Shown here one piece after another: positions 1-8,900 of a stretch of DNA of 16,627 nucleotides. Numbering within the stretch: position 1 is the stretch's first letter; each line of letters opens with the position of its first letter. The position numbers and the translations under genes are program-made. The stretch is from UBA7692 sp033578915 (GTDB taxonomy: Bacteria > Bacteroidota > Bacteroidia > Chitinophagales > LD1), in NCBI GenBank assembly GCA_033578915.1, contig JAVQWQ010000042.1, positions 1 through 16,627 of the forward strand. Direction: 5' to 3'. The notes beneath the pieces were generated by a model. It worked only from the letters and a program-made list of their open reading frames with translations, was not told the DNA's origin and did not search any database.

Positions 1-147
1 ATATTTGTAGATTTAATGCATTAATTATTTCAAATGTTATGTTGCTTAAGAAATAATTTTTTAGGCTTATTGCTTTAAGAATGCTTATTATTTGAATAAT
101 AACAAGATTTTAAACGACTGATTGAAAAATTTCTACCATTAGCATAG
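1..147. other. AT-rich intergenic flank downstream of the large exported-protein gene
   Basis: No gene is visible in this stretch. It is strongly AT-rich and lies downstream of the minus-strand gene whose stop is at 148-150. The only structure I see is an 18-base AT-only palindrome (two 8-base arms around TG) at 85-102. It is not followed by a convincing U-tract in either direction, so I do not call it a terminator. Confidence 0.6.
85..102. repeat. AT-rich palindrome, 8-base arms around TG
   Basis: The arms are TTATTATT and AATAATAA, separated by TG, and pair perfectly. All pairs are A-T, so as an RNA hairpin it would be weak; as DNA it could be an operator-like dyad. It lies about 45 bases beyond the stop of the minus-strand gene. 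In sequence this AT-rich such a dyad may be chance. Confidence 0.4.
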
Positions 148-2610
148 TTACTCCGGATTTTCACCAACTTCTTTTTTTCTTTTCTTCTTTTGCTTTTGAT
201 CGCTTTCAGCAGGTATTTCCTCAGTAGTTACGCCTTCTGTTGCAGGTGAGGGATTAACAGAAGGTTCGCTTTTTGGAGTGGCTTCGGGTTGTGGTTGTTC
301 CAGTGCAGGGGCTTGGTTTTCCTTAGGCTGCTCTAACTCTCTCGTATATTTTTGCCTTCTCCCCGATGGCTTTGGCGTGTCGGAAGAGGGTTGGCTATTA
401 TCAGTGTTTTGAGTTGGTGTTTCTACATTGCTGCTTGAATTTCCCTCATTCTGTTCTGTGCTAGTCGGTGCCTTTTGTTCCTCTTGTGTTTCACGGGTAT
501 ATTTTTGTCTTCTGCCAGCAGGTTTGGCTTGTTCCTTTGGAGGTTCGTTTGTGGTTGCACCAGGTACAATACTTTCTTGAGGAGGACTTTCTTTTTTCTT
601 TTTTGAGGGTACTGTTTCAGGGGTGGGTTGCTCAGGTTGTTCAATGTTGATAGAGGGTTCTGTTGGCTTTGGCCTGGGGCGGGCAGGTTCTTCGCTTTTC
701 TCTCCGGTTAAATTCTTTTTTTCTTTCATCCGCTCAGTAAAATCAGCCTTGTTTGCAGCGCTTCCTATCACAAAGCGGTAAAAAGCTCCCTTTTCGTCTT
801 TAACAATGTTTTTTCCGCTTGCCATTAGCGGGCCAATCAATGTAGTAAATACATCGTAAGAGCTAAGCAGCCCATAAATGCCATTGCGGTATTCCAGGAA
901 AAACCATTCTCCGGTGCCGGTTCTTATATAAATAAAAATATGCTCATCGCCGGGTACCATACTGATTTCAATGGAACCATCCACCTTTTTATGAATTGCC
1001 CTTTCGCCCGCCATGGCTAAGCCGAGCTTGCCTACGCTGCGAAGAGTGCCATCCTGGCGATCGAACACCATATTCACATCTGTAAATACTAAAAAGTGAG
1101 AGAAATTATTTGGGCGTTTGAAGACTCCGCTGCGTTCAAATTCTTTAATTACAGCATCATCTTTCTTTTCCTCGCACAATTGAAAGAATTGCTTACGCGA
1201 TTTTTCGTTGTCGTAATTTATATCGTTGAGATCAATATTATCGTCAAGCAGAAACTTGGAGAGTTTCTCATCTATATCTTTTGTAGTGCGCAGGTCAATG
1301 CCGAGCGTAAGATTGAATTCATAGCTTTCTTTATTTAAGTCATTTATTACTTCGCCTACCATACGCATCTTTAACGGAGCAATCTTTATAGCCGGGTTAA
1401 ATTCTCCTTCTCCGAATACGATTCCTTTTTCATCATTGTAGCGCATTACATTGCCTCTAGGATAATTGTCGAGTATTTTTACTTTGTCTCCAAAAATGTA
1501 TTCATTTCGTTTTTGGTCGTGATAAACAATTCCTTTTGCTTCCAGCAGGGTAGGGTCTGTAAGGTTTTCTTTTATGTTGAGTAAGTTGGTATATAGTTTT
1601 ATTTCATCTGCATTTTTTGAGCAACTGATTCCTGCAATTACGGGTGTGCCGTTAGCATCTTTGGTCTCCGGCTTAAGATGAATGAGTAATTGTTTTGGAT
1701 TCACTGTGTCCTCAAAACCAAACTCGGCAGGAGACATTTTGGGATGTTTGTACTGAATGCGTGCTGTTCCTTTGAACACCATGAAAGGGTTTTGTGAATA
1801 CATGCTAGCCTCTCCGGAGAAATTTACGTTTGGATATAGTACGAATTTCGCATCATCGGTGATAGGCCCTTTAGAGGCTAAATGATATTCTTCTTCCTTG
1901 CCTTTTTTGCCGCCGGTAGTTTTCTTTACGGTAATGTCATCAAAAACAATGGTTTGTTCAGGGGTGTTGAGCGTGCTGTATTTGTACTCACCGCTTCCCC
2001 GAAGTTCGGCTTTGCTGATAATGTCTATGGTGGCTTTGGTTATTTTATGCGTACCGCTGATGGTATCAGAAATGATTGTGGCGTTGCGAAGCGTGCGCAT
2101 TTTGGCATCTGCTTCAATAATCACTTTGCCGGAATCGGGTATTACGCGCGAATCTGCAACAATGATCTCCGGCACTTGCTCAACGGTAAGAATAGAGTTG
2201 AGAAGGTCGTAGGTGGCGCGTTTGGCAATAAAATTCAGGCCTTTTTGTGCTTTGTTCAGTGAGTTGAATTGTTCGCCCCTGCTACCTTCAGGCGACCTGA
2301 ATTCAAGGATATGTTTGTCAATATCCCAACGGAAATCCGGTATAAAGGTGTTATATTGGTTATAAGCGAATTCAGTAGGAACGCCTTTGAGGTTGTTGCT
2401 GAAGTAGCCTTCTCTTTTATCAAAGTCCACTTTAGCTTTTACATTAGGAGAGAGGAATGCTACTTCATTTCCATCAGGGGTTTTGATTCTTAGTGCAGCA
2501 GTGTCTGCCCCAAGATTTCTTGTTTTGAAATAAAATCCTTTTGATATGAGATTGGCTTCATTCCAGTCTAAGGTGCCGCTGCCATAAAGCCCTTTTTGCG
2601 TGAGCAGCAA
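148..2610 (-). CDS. C-terminal part of a frameshifted giant exported protein of unknown function
   Basis: This frame encodes the last 820 residues (about 860-1679) of a protein whose first part lies in another frame at 2568-5186. The nominal first codon is a TTG inside the gene, not a real start. The segment is rich in short alternating hydrophobic/polar stretches that read as beta strands, with repeated G-x-V/I-Y/F patterns such as GIVYHDQ and GIVFGEGEF. These resemble, loosely, the stacked strands of LptA/OstA-type envelope proteins; that is only an impression. The last ~185 residues (about 151-720) are low complexity, rich in P, E, Q, T and K. They contain the motif GRRQKYTRE twice and end in a lysine-rich stretch. 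No type IX sorting domain is seen at the C-terminus. I do not recognise the family and give no function. Confidence 0.8.
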   Translation of the reverse strand: MLLTQKGLYGSGTLDWNEANLISKGFYFKTRNLGADTAALRIKTPDGNEVAFLSPNVKAKVDFDKREGYFSNNLKGVPTEFAYNQYNTFIPDFRWDIDKHILEFRSPEGSRGEQFNSLNKAQKGLNFIAKRATYDLLNSILTVEQVPEIIVADSRVIPDSGKVIIEADAKMRTLRNATIISDTISGTHKITKATIDIISKAELRGSGEYKYSTLNTPEQTIVFDDITVKKTTGGKKGKEEEYHLASKGPITDDAKFVLYPNVNFSGEASMYSQNPFMVFKGTARIQYKHPKMSPAEFGFEDTVNPKQLLIHLKPETKDANGTPVIAGISCSKNADEIKLYTNLLNIKENLTDPTLLEAKGIVYHDQKRNEYIFGDKVKILDNYPRGNVMRYNDEKGIVFGEGEFNPAIKIAPLKMRMVGEVINDLNKESYEFNLTLGIDLRTTKDIDEKLSKFLLDDNIDLNDINYDNEKSRKQFFQLCEEKKDDAVIKEFERSGVFKRPNNFSHFLVFTDVNMVFDRQDGTLRSVGKLGLAMAGERAIHKKVDGSIEISMVPGDEHIFIYIRTGTGEWFFLEYRNGIYGLLSSYDVFTTLIGPLMASGKNIVKDEKGAFYRFVIGSAANKADFTERMKEKKNLTGEKSEEPARPRPKPTEPSINIEQPEQPTPETVPSKKKKESPPQESIVPGATTNEPPKEQAKPAGRRQKYTRETQEEQKAPTSTEQNEGNSSSNVETPTQNTDNSQPSSDTPKPSGRRQKYTRELEQPKENQAPALEQPQPEATPKSEPSVNPSPATEGVTTEEIPAESDQKQKKKRKKEVGENPE
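337..516 (-). repeat. Repeated basic motif GRRQKYTRE in the protein tail (337-363 and 490-516)
   Basis: The nine-residue motif GRRQKYTRE is encoded twice, 153 bases apart, inside the otherwise low-complexity P/E/Q/T-rich tail. Each copy follows a K-P-(S/A) lead-in. The two copies use different codons for several residues, for example ACG and ACC for T and GAG and GAA for E. That argues for conserved protein sequence rather than a very recent DNA duplication. The role is unknown; a basic anchoring or binding motif is a guess. Confidence 0.7.
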
Positions 2611-5186
2611 AAATATTCCTTCAACTGAGTGGATTTGCCGTACATGGCAAAAGGAGTCTCGGTCATGCGGGCAAACATGCTGTCGGCCTTGCTCTTCCAG
2701 AAGATATTTACCTTATTGGATTGCACATCGGGGGTCATTACCCCTTTGTCGGTAGCCGCGATAGTAAATGAATCCGTTAGGGCCAGCACCGAATCGGGAT
2801 AGAAATGAATGTTGGAAGAATTGAACGCTGCTGTACTATGCGATATCACCCCCTCGCCTTTCAAGCCGTTGTAGTCTAGTTGAATTTTACCTTTATAATT
2901 GCCTTTATCCTTATAAAGCGGAAGTCCTTTATCTGTAGTTTCTGTTTTAAACCCAAGCGAGAGATCTTCCTGTAGCTTGAGGTTTTCTGATATATCGGGA
3001 AAAATTCCACCGCTCACCAGTTTGCCTTTAAAATCCAAAACGGATGGCTCTAAGTTATTCAGGCTATCAATCTGAAACGGCTCTACCTGGAAGTAGAAGT
3101 CTTTTTTGCTATATGCGGCTTTGTTAAGTGTGGAATCTTCGTAATACACATAAGATGAACCTCGCGTGGTGAGTCGTGGGAACTGATGCAGGCGCGAGCG
3201 GCCAGATTTGTTGATAGGCGCATCTATTTCGAGCCGCGCAGCAAGGTTTTCCAGTTTAGATTTAATAGGCTTTAGAATCGGTTTGCCCTCTTCATCCAAC
3301 TTATCACCATCAGGTATATAGAACACCAAGGAATCTACCTTTGGAAGGTTAACCACAAAGGTGTCATATACAAAACGGTTTTCCTTTCCGGTTATATCTA
3401 CTCTTCCTGCTATAATTGTCCCATCAAATTGCATGTTGCGGTTCTTTTGAAGGTTTACTGATTTTTTTGCAGGAAAAAAGGTAACATTTGCTGTATCACT
3501 AACCGGTATCATACCTACTCCTTTAAGTTGCATCTCTGCCGTCTTCAGGTCTAAATAGTCCGTACCATCGGGCGATATGGAGCGCATGCGCAGGTAGTCG
3601 TAATCTACTTTTTTGGCGTTGGCTAAAACATATTTGGAAAGTTTTTCGCGCAGTTTTACCATACCGTTTTTTTCGTTGTAGATGATGAATCCGTTTTCAA
3701 CGAGTTTATACAGCAAACTTTTTATCTGCATTTCTGTGAGTTTAGGGTCTATTTTTTTTGCGATGTCCGATGCGGCAATTTCATCAGTGCCGAGTTGTTT
3801 TTGCAACTGATAGATAACAGCCAGCGGCTCGTAAGAGGCAACCCCCTGAATTTGTCGGATGCGGTCCTTGTTAAAGTAATCGGTGCTCTCGAAATTAGAA
3901 GGGTTTTTGCCTACTCCGGAAAGAATTTTGAGTTGCATGCGGGTGGAGTCAAGATTCCATATCAAAGCATCGGTCTCAAATTCAAACTGATGATATGAGT
4001 CAATGAAACGCGAGCGGCCCAGCGCATTTTCTCCTCTAAAGAGTCTCATTTCTCTTTTATCAACACGGTAGTTGAGATTTACCGATGGATGATATATGGA
4101 GTCTTTTCCGAAAAATATTACGATCTCTGCGTTGGTTGCCCCCAGTTCCTTATCGCGGATGATGAGAATATCTTTGGAGCGGGCACGCATCACCAATGTT
4201 TTCCCATCGCGGGAGTAAAAGTCGAAGCCGGCACTTTCGCCATTGGAGTTATAGCCAACCACTTTGGTGCCCCAGAAATTAAACCCCCCAAAATAGTTTA
4301 CATTTGGAGCGACCTGGCTCAGCACAATGTCTGATTCGTATGATTCAAAGCGCGGGTAATCAGATTTTGTGGTGTCGTTGTTGGGAATCAGTTTGTCGGT
4401 GAAGCGGCCGGCCAAAACACGTTTCAGATAGTAAGTATTGGTAAACAGTGCAGAGTCTATGGTGTAGCCATTGCCCGAAAGGTCTATGGTAAAATTTTTA
4501 AAAGTAACATACACTTTATTGGGGTCTTGGCTTGAGCGTTTCCAGTCGGCACGGCCGCCCCTGCCTTCAAATTTATTTTCTACTGGATAATAATATCCCT
4601 GTGTGTTGTAAATCTGTATAGTGTCGGTGGCAATAAAGCCCAGAAACCTTGTTGTGGGTATTTTTAGTCTTGGTTTACCCTCTGCAAATTCGAGCTGACA
4701 ATCGGTTGCATCAACTTTCCATGCTCTGTTTTGGGTTTTGTGTAGTAGGTTACTTTCAAAGTAAACCTTAGAAAACTCAAGAAAGCGGGTAAAGCTGGCA
4801 TTTTCTCCTCTTTTCAGATTGCGAAGCATCTGGTCGCATACTTCATCCCAATCGTTGAAAAGTTTCTCTGGTCTGCCGCTTCGGCTAAAGGCAACAATAG
4901 CATTCAAATAGTTGACAAACTGCGGTGAAGCCGGAAAGCTTTTTTCGCGCATCACATTGGCTGTGGCCGCTATATATTGCAACTGTTGTTCTGTGATAAG
5001 CCCTTCCTTAACCACTTTTTCAAATTCATTCATAGCTTCCTGGCAATCGGGCATGCGGTTGGCATTCATAAAAGCGCCAAGGTCGCGAACAAATTGTTGT
5101 GGTTCGGTGGAAAATAAAACTGGTTTCTGTCCGTATATCAATGCTGATACGGCCAGCAGAAATAGAACAACAGCTATCCGGTACAT
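2568..5186 (-). CDS. N-terminal part of a frameshifted giant exported protein of unknown function
   Basis: The protein starts with a clear signal peptide: MYR, a hydrophobic core VVLFLLAVSALIYG, and probable cleavage near residues 19-21, so it enters or crosses the inner membrane. Residues ~30-145 look helical; most of the rest alternates like beta strands (for example 300-420 and 540-850). Residues ~453-522 look like a small winged-helix domain inside this beta-rich protein. The frame runs off its proper course after Lys856 into a short junk tail (EYFCCSRKKGF...) and stops at 2568. The continuing frame picks up immediately as IFLLLTQKGLYGSG, so the intact gene would encode 1,679 residues. 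The start is fixed by the signal peptide and a strong promoter just upstream. I do not recognise the family; large uncharacterised exported proteins of this kind are common in Bacteroidetes. Confidence 0.85.
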   Translation of the reverse strand: MYRIAVVLFLLAVSALIYGQKPVLFSTEPQQFVRDLGAFMNANRMPDCQEAMNEFEKVVKEGLITEQQLQYIAATANVMREKSFPASPQFVNYLNAIVAFSRSGRPEKLFNDWDEVCDQMLRNLKRGENASFTRFLEFSKVYFESNLLHKTQNRAWKVDATDCQLEFAEGKPRLKIPTTRFLGFIATDTIQIYNTQGYYYPVENKFEGRGGRADWKRSSQDPNKVYVTFKNFTIDLSGNGYTIDSALFTNTYYLKRVLAGRFTDKLIPNNDTTKSDYPRFESYESDIVLSQVAPNVNYFGGFNFWGTKVVGYNSNGESAGFDFYSRDGKTLVMRARSKDILIIRDKELGATNAEIVIFFGKDSIYHPSVNLNYRVDKREMRLFRGENALGRSRFIDSYHQFEFETDALIWNLDSTRMQLKILSGVGKNPSNFESTDYFNKDRIRQIQGVASYEPLAVIYQLQKQLGTDEIAASDIAKKIDPKLTEMQIKSLLYKLVENGFIIYNEKNGMVKLREKLSKYVLANAKKVDYDYLRMRSISPDGTDYLDLKTAEMQLKGVGMIPVSDTANVTFFPAKKSVNLQKNRNMQFDGTIIAGRVDITGKENRFVYDTFVVNLPKVDSLVFYIPDGDKLDEEGKPILKPIKSKLENLAARLEIDAPINKSGRSRLHQFPRLTTRGSSYVYYEDSTLNKAAYSKKDFYFQVEPFQIDSLNNLEPSVLDFKGKLVSGGIFPDISENLKLQEDLSLGFKTETTDKGLPLYKDKGNYKGKIQLDYNGLKGEGVISHSTAAFNSSNIHFYPDSVLALTDSFTIAATDKGVMTPDVQSNKVNIFWKSKADSMFARMTETPFAMYGKSTQLKEYFCCSRKKGFMAAAP
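2608..2621 (-). other. Probable one-base deletion joining the two halves of the giant gene
   Basis: On the minus strand this stretch reads AAG GAATATTTTTG. Adding one base (for example reading AAG GGA ATA TTT TTG) gives K-G-I-F-L-L-L-T and joins both frames. The span 148-5186 is 5,039 bases; with one base added it is 5,040, exactly 1,680 codons with a single stop. A sequencing or assembly error, or a real mutation, is the simplest explanation. A -1 slip on the run of five T would also join the frames (E-Y-F-L-L-L), but the site lacks the standard X-XXY-YYZ layout for programmed slippage. Confidence 0.75.
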
Positions 5187-5190
5187 TTCT

Positions 5191-5221
5191 CAAAAATAGA
5201 ATTATGCCCATTACAGCCAAA
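5191..5221 (-). promoter_or_regulatory. Bacteroidetes-type promoter TTTG-N19-TATTTTTG for the giant exported protein
   Basis: On the minus strand TTTG (5221-5218) is followed by 19 bases and TATTTTTG (5198-5191), a full match to the Bacteroidetes -33/-7 consensus TTTG/TAnnTTTG at a usual spacing. The ATG at 5186 begins only four bases after the -7 box. Since the -7 box ends a few bases before the transcription start, the mRNA would be leaderless or nearly so. Confidence 0.65.
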
Positions 5222-5245
5222 ACTGAAAATTCTTCGCTAAAACTT

Positions 5246-5253
5246 TATTTTTG
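5246..5253 (+). promoter_or_regulatory. Candidate -7 box TATTTTTG for the DUF420 gene
   Basis: TATTTTTG matches the Bacteroidetes TAnnTTTG box exactly and lies 21 bases before the ATG at 5275. No TTTG is found at the usual -33 spacing, so the call rests on one element. Together with the minus-strand promoter at 5191-5221 it makes 5187-5274 a divergent promoter region. Confidence 0.45.
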
Positions 5254-5274
5254 ATTTGATGTTCAATAAAAGGT

Positions 5275-5817
5275 ATGCTTAAACCGGTTATACAAAAAAA
5301 CGATTCTCTTGCTTATTTATTGATAGGCGCTGTATCTTTGATAGTGTTTGCGGCGGTTGTACTACTTAAAAAAATACATCTCGACCTTACGGTAAATTTC
5401 GATGTGCACATCTTTGCGCGCATCAATGCCATTATAAATTCATTGGTTACTGTCTTACTTATCGGTGGCATCATCACCGTAAAGCAAAAAAAATATGAAG
5501 CTCATAAACAAATGATGATGGCAGCTATTGTGCTATCTATTTTGTTTCTGCTCTCATATATCGCGCATCATCTTCTGAGCGGGAATACACCTTACGGTGG
5601 AGAAGGTTTCATAAGATATATTTATTATTTTATTCTCATCACTCATGTAGTACTCGCGGGCATAATTTTGCCTTTTATCTTACTCACTGCTTATCGCAGC
5701 CTCACAGGCGAGTTTGCTAAACATAAAAAACTTGCAAAAATTACATTCCCTATATGGTTATATGTCAGCGTAACAGGGGTATTGGTTTATGTAATGATTT
5801 CTCCTTACTATAATTAA
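5275..5817 (+). CDS. DUF420 (CtaM/YozB-like) integral membrane protein
   Basis: This 180-residue protein has about five membrane segments (roughly residues 12-31, 51-68, 80-98, 115-138 and 158-176). It carries the marks of the DUF420 family: an early H-K (His77) before the third segment, the pair HH at 98-99 followed by a G-x-T-P-Y-G-G loop, H at 124 in ITHVVLAGI, HKK at 150, and the closing P-I-W-L-Y-V-S-V-T-G-V. In Firmicutes the family member CtaM is needed for an active aa3-type cytochrome oxidase, so a role in terminal oxidase assembly is plausible, with the histidines as possible heme or metal ligands. That is transfer from the family; no oxidase or SCO gene lies in this window. Length and ends look complete. 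AAAGG sits close before the ATG, though Bacteroidetes seldom rely on such sites. Confidence 0.8.
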   Translation: MLKPVIQKNDSLAYLLIGAVSLIVFAAVVLLKKIHLDLTVNFDVHIFARINAIINSLVTVLLIGGIITVKQKKYEAHKQMMMAAIVLSILFLLSYIAHHLLSGNTPYGGEGFIRYIYYFILITHVVLAGIILPFILLTAYRSLTGEFAKHKKLAKITFPIWLYVSVTGVLVYVMISPYYN

Positions 5818-5911
5818 CAAACTCGCTCTTGTAATTCTCAACGGTTTGTAAAATAACAGCAGGTTTCTTTAAACGAAACAAAGCCTTAATTATTCCTTAA
5901 CAGTGCTTTTC

Positions 5912-5919
5912 CACATTTG
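5912..5919 (+). promoter_or_regulatory. Candidate -7 box CACATTTG for the T9SS-exported protein
   Basis: CACATTTG matches TAnnTTTG at seven of eight positions, is followed by CA as often seen, and ends 17 bases before the ATG at 5937. No good TTTG is found about 19-22 bases upstream. It is the best promoter candidate in the 119-base gap after the DUF420 gene. Confidence 0.35.
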
Positions 5920-5936
5920 CACAAAATTTAATTTTT

Positions 5937-8900
5937 ATGAAAAAAATATGGACACTCTTTGCCATTATGCTGGCAGGCGCTATATCATTAAATGCGCAAT
6001 ATACTATAATTACCCAATGGAATTTTGATGCTTTGACTACAACTGCTCCGGCCCCTAATCCTGCGCCTTCGACAGGATCGGGTACTGCAAGCGTTTTCGG
6101 AAGCATGAGCGGAGCGCAGGGAGGAGCCTTAGGCTTTGGCAACTGCAATCCTTCTAGCAATAATGCTTCTGCGCCTGATTATGGGTGGAATATTTCAAAT
6201 GCAAATCCCGGCCTCGTAGAAAACAGCAGCGGTGTACAATTTATGGTTTCAACCGTTGGTTTTACCAATATAAGGCTTAAATTTTATGGAAGATTATCTA
6301 ATGCAGCGCCACGAACCCGCAGGATTCAATATACTACCGATGGCTCTACATGGAACACGTTAACACTTATAACTGGTGCAGGGGGAAATTATTTTATTGG
6401 ATGCCCCAACCAAGGTGGATTAGACGGTACGACAAAATTTGACGCGTCAAACCCTGCCGGTGCTAACGCCGGAGATAGATGGGCTGATGTTACTATTGAT
6501 TTTTCAGCCATTACTGCGGTAGATAACAATCCTAATTTTGGAGTCCGCATTACTGCCGCCCATTACGCAAACACCGGCCAGTTCCGTCAAGCTAATGCAG
6601 TAAGTTCTGTTGCAACGGCAGGAGCCTGGCGCTTTGATGATGTTACTATAGAGGGTATTGCCAGCCTGCCAACAGTTAGTTTCGCCAGCGCTTCCTCAAG
6701 CCAGCCTGAAGGCAACTCTGGTTTTACCGATGTAAATATTCCGGTTACCATCTCAGCCAATCCCTTATCTGCTGTAACAGTGAATGTCAGTGTTGGTGGA
6801 GGTTCCACAGCTTCATCTCCTTCCGATTATCAGTTGCTTACCTCATCGCTTACTTTCAATCCCAGTCCTGCCCCTACTACACAAAATATTACAGTTCGCG
6901 TATTTGGCGATGCGATTGGTGAATTAAACGAAACTGTTATTTTAAGTCTTAGCATCGGCAGTGGCCCTGCTACTTTAGGGAGCATAACAAACCATACACT
7001 CACTATTAACAATGATGACCCGCTTACATTCTATTCATGTGCTTCAGGTCTCACCAACGCACCTATCTGGAGTATTAATGATCCTACCTGCTCCACCCCA
7101 CTCACTACTGCGGTGTTTTCTCCCTTAAATGATTTTGTTATTCAAAGCGGCCATACAGTGGAAATGGCATCTTCCCCTCTTGCTATGAAATCGCTGGAAA
7201 TTAAAAATGGCGGCAAGCTCTGGAGAAATAGCAGTTTATCTGGTAACATGCGCTATGTAAGCATTTATGATTACTTAAATAACGAAGGAACTTTTGGAAA
7301 CAGTACGTCGTCTTTCGATGCCATAGGTATTAATGCAGAAGGAGCTAATGTAACTATTTACGGTGGTGGCACATGGAATTTTGGAAGGATAAGAAAGAAC
7401 GGCATAACACCCCCGACCACCAATCTCACTATTTCTGACTGCGAGATGAACTTGTATTTCCCCGGCACAGCCATTTACAACGACCCGACGAATTCTACGC
7501 TAAACATCACCATCAATCCCGGAGCAACTGTCAATGTCATCGAAGGAAATGTAGCTATCGATGGAACCACAGGCTTATCCGGAGGAGAGAGCTTTGGCAG
7601 TATAACAGTGAATGGAATACTTAACTTAGATAAGAACAATGTATCCGGGAGAGGTAAATTCTTTGGAATGACCAATAACACAGGAACTGGCATTTGTAAC
7701 CTTACCATCAATAGCGGAGGAAAGGTTATCGTGGATGAGTTTGATTTTAATAACAACGTACCTGGAGCAGGCACTCAATTTAGTCTAACCTTGAATGGCG
7801 GACAGCTTGAGATTCGCGAAGCGCTAAATCTAATCGGAGGTAACTTCTCTGCAACACCAGATGTTATTCTACTCTCTCCCGACCAAAACAAGGCTGCCAT
7901 TATTGACAATTTTACTTCAGGATATACAGGTGCTTTCTCTGGCACTGCTGTTTTCCAACGTGGTTACAACAGTTCTTCCATATTTAACCAGCGCTACTTT
8001 AGCTCTCCTGTGAATAATTTACCGATCTCATCTTTTGCGCCACCGCTTGGTACAAACGGAGTAGCCGTTACTCCTACAGCTGACTGCGATGAAACACAGA
8101 CTGAAAGCAATAGCAATTATGGTAATGTATTTGAGTACAATGAAAGCCTTGTAACTAATTGTTATTTACAAGCGTGGGTAGTACGCTCCAGTGGGAACGC
8201 AGAAAATGGTAGAGGATATTCTGTGGTAAAACCCGGCAGCGGCTTCTTCTCTGTAATAGGTACACCTAACCTCAACACCACCTACACCTTAACCGGATTG
8301 GGTAACAGTAACTGGCAGAAACCTACTAAGCAAAATACAGCTCCAAATGCTACAATAAGCGGTTGGCATCTTCTGGGCAATCCTTATCCTGCAAACATTG
8401 ATCCCGACAATCCCAACCCGGCAGAATTTGGAAACATCTTCAAGGTATTAGATGCTGCAAATGGTATCTATGTGGACAGAACATTTAGCGGCAGCGACAG
8501 ATTGTCTCCATTCCAAGGTTTCTTTGTGTACAAAAACAACAACGGAGCCACTGCCGATTTCACTTTCAACGCTTCAAACCGTACGCGTACTGCTACACAG
8601 TTTTATAAGAACGACCCGCTTAAGCAACTACAAATTAAAATATCCAACGGCCAATATTACGATGAATGTTTCGTAAACATTGTACCTGGTGCCACACCTT
8701 CTTTTGATTTGCAATATGATGGTATCAAATGGTTTTCTTCGCCGGTAATTCCTGCAGTTTACACTCAGTATCAAACAGAAAGATTCAGCACCAACACTAT
8801 TGGCAGCATTGAAGAAACTCCTGTAGTACCTTTGAATTTCCGTGTTCCTGAAAATAAAACATACACGGTTGAACTTGCAGGCATTCAAAACCTTTCCGGT

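Noticed and set aside
1882..2262. Open frames antisense to the giant exported gene
   Set aside because: They lie wholly inside a well-supported coding frame on the other strand and show no domain or start signal of their own.
2608..2621. Programmed -1 ribosomal frameshift as the main explanation
   Set aside because: No X-XXY-YYZ heptamer in frame and no clear downstream structure; a one-base deletion or sequencing error explains it more simply.
5816..5856. Possible hairpin after the DUF420 gene (ACAAAC ... GTTTGT)
   Set aside because: Six weak pairs with a loop of over 20 bases and no T-run; not a credible terminator.
7475..7774. 99-codon frame antisense to the T9SS protein
   Set aside because: It is P/L-rich in the manner of a shadow of G/T/N-rich coding sequence and has no independent support.
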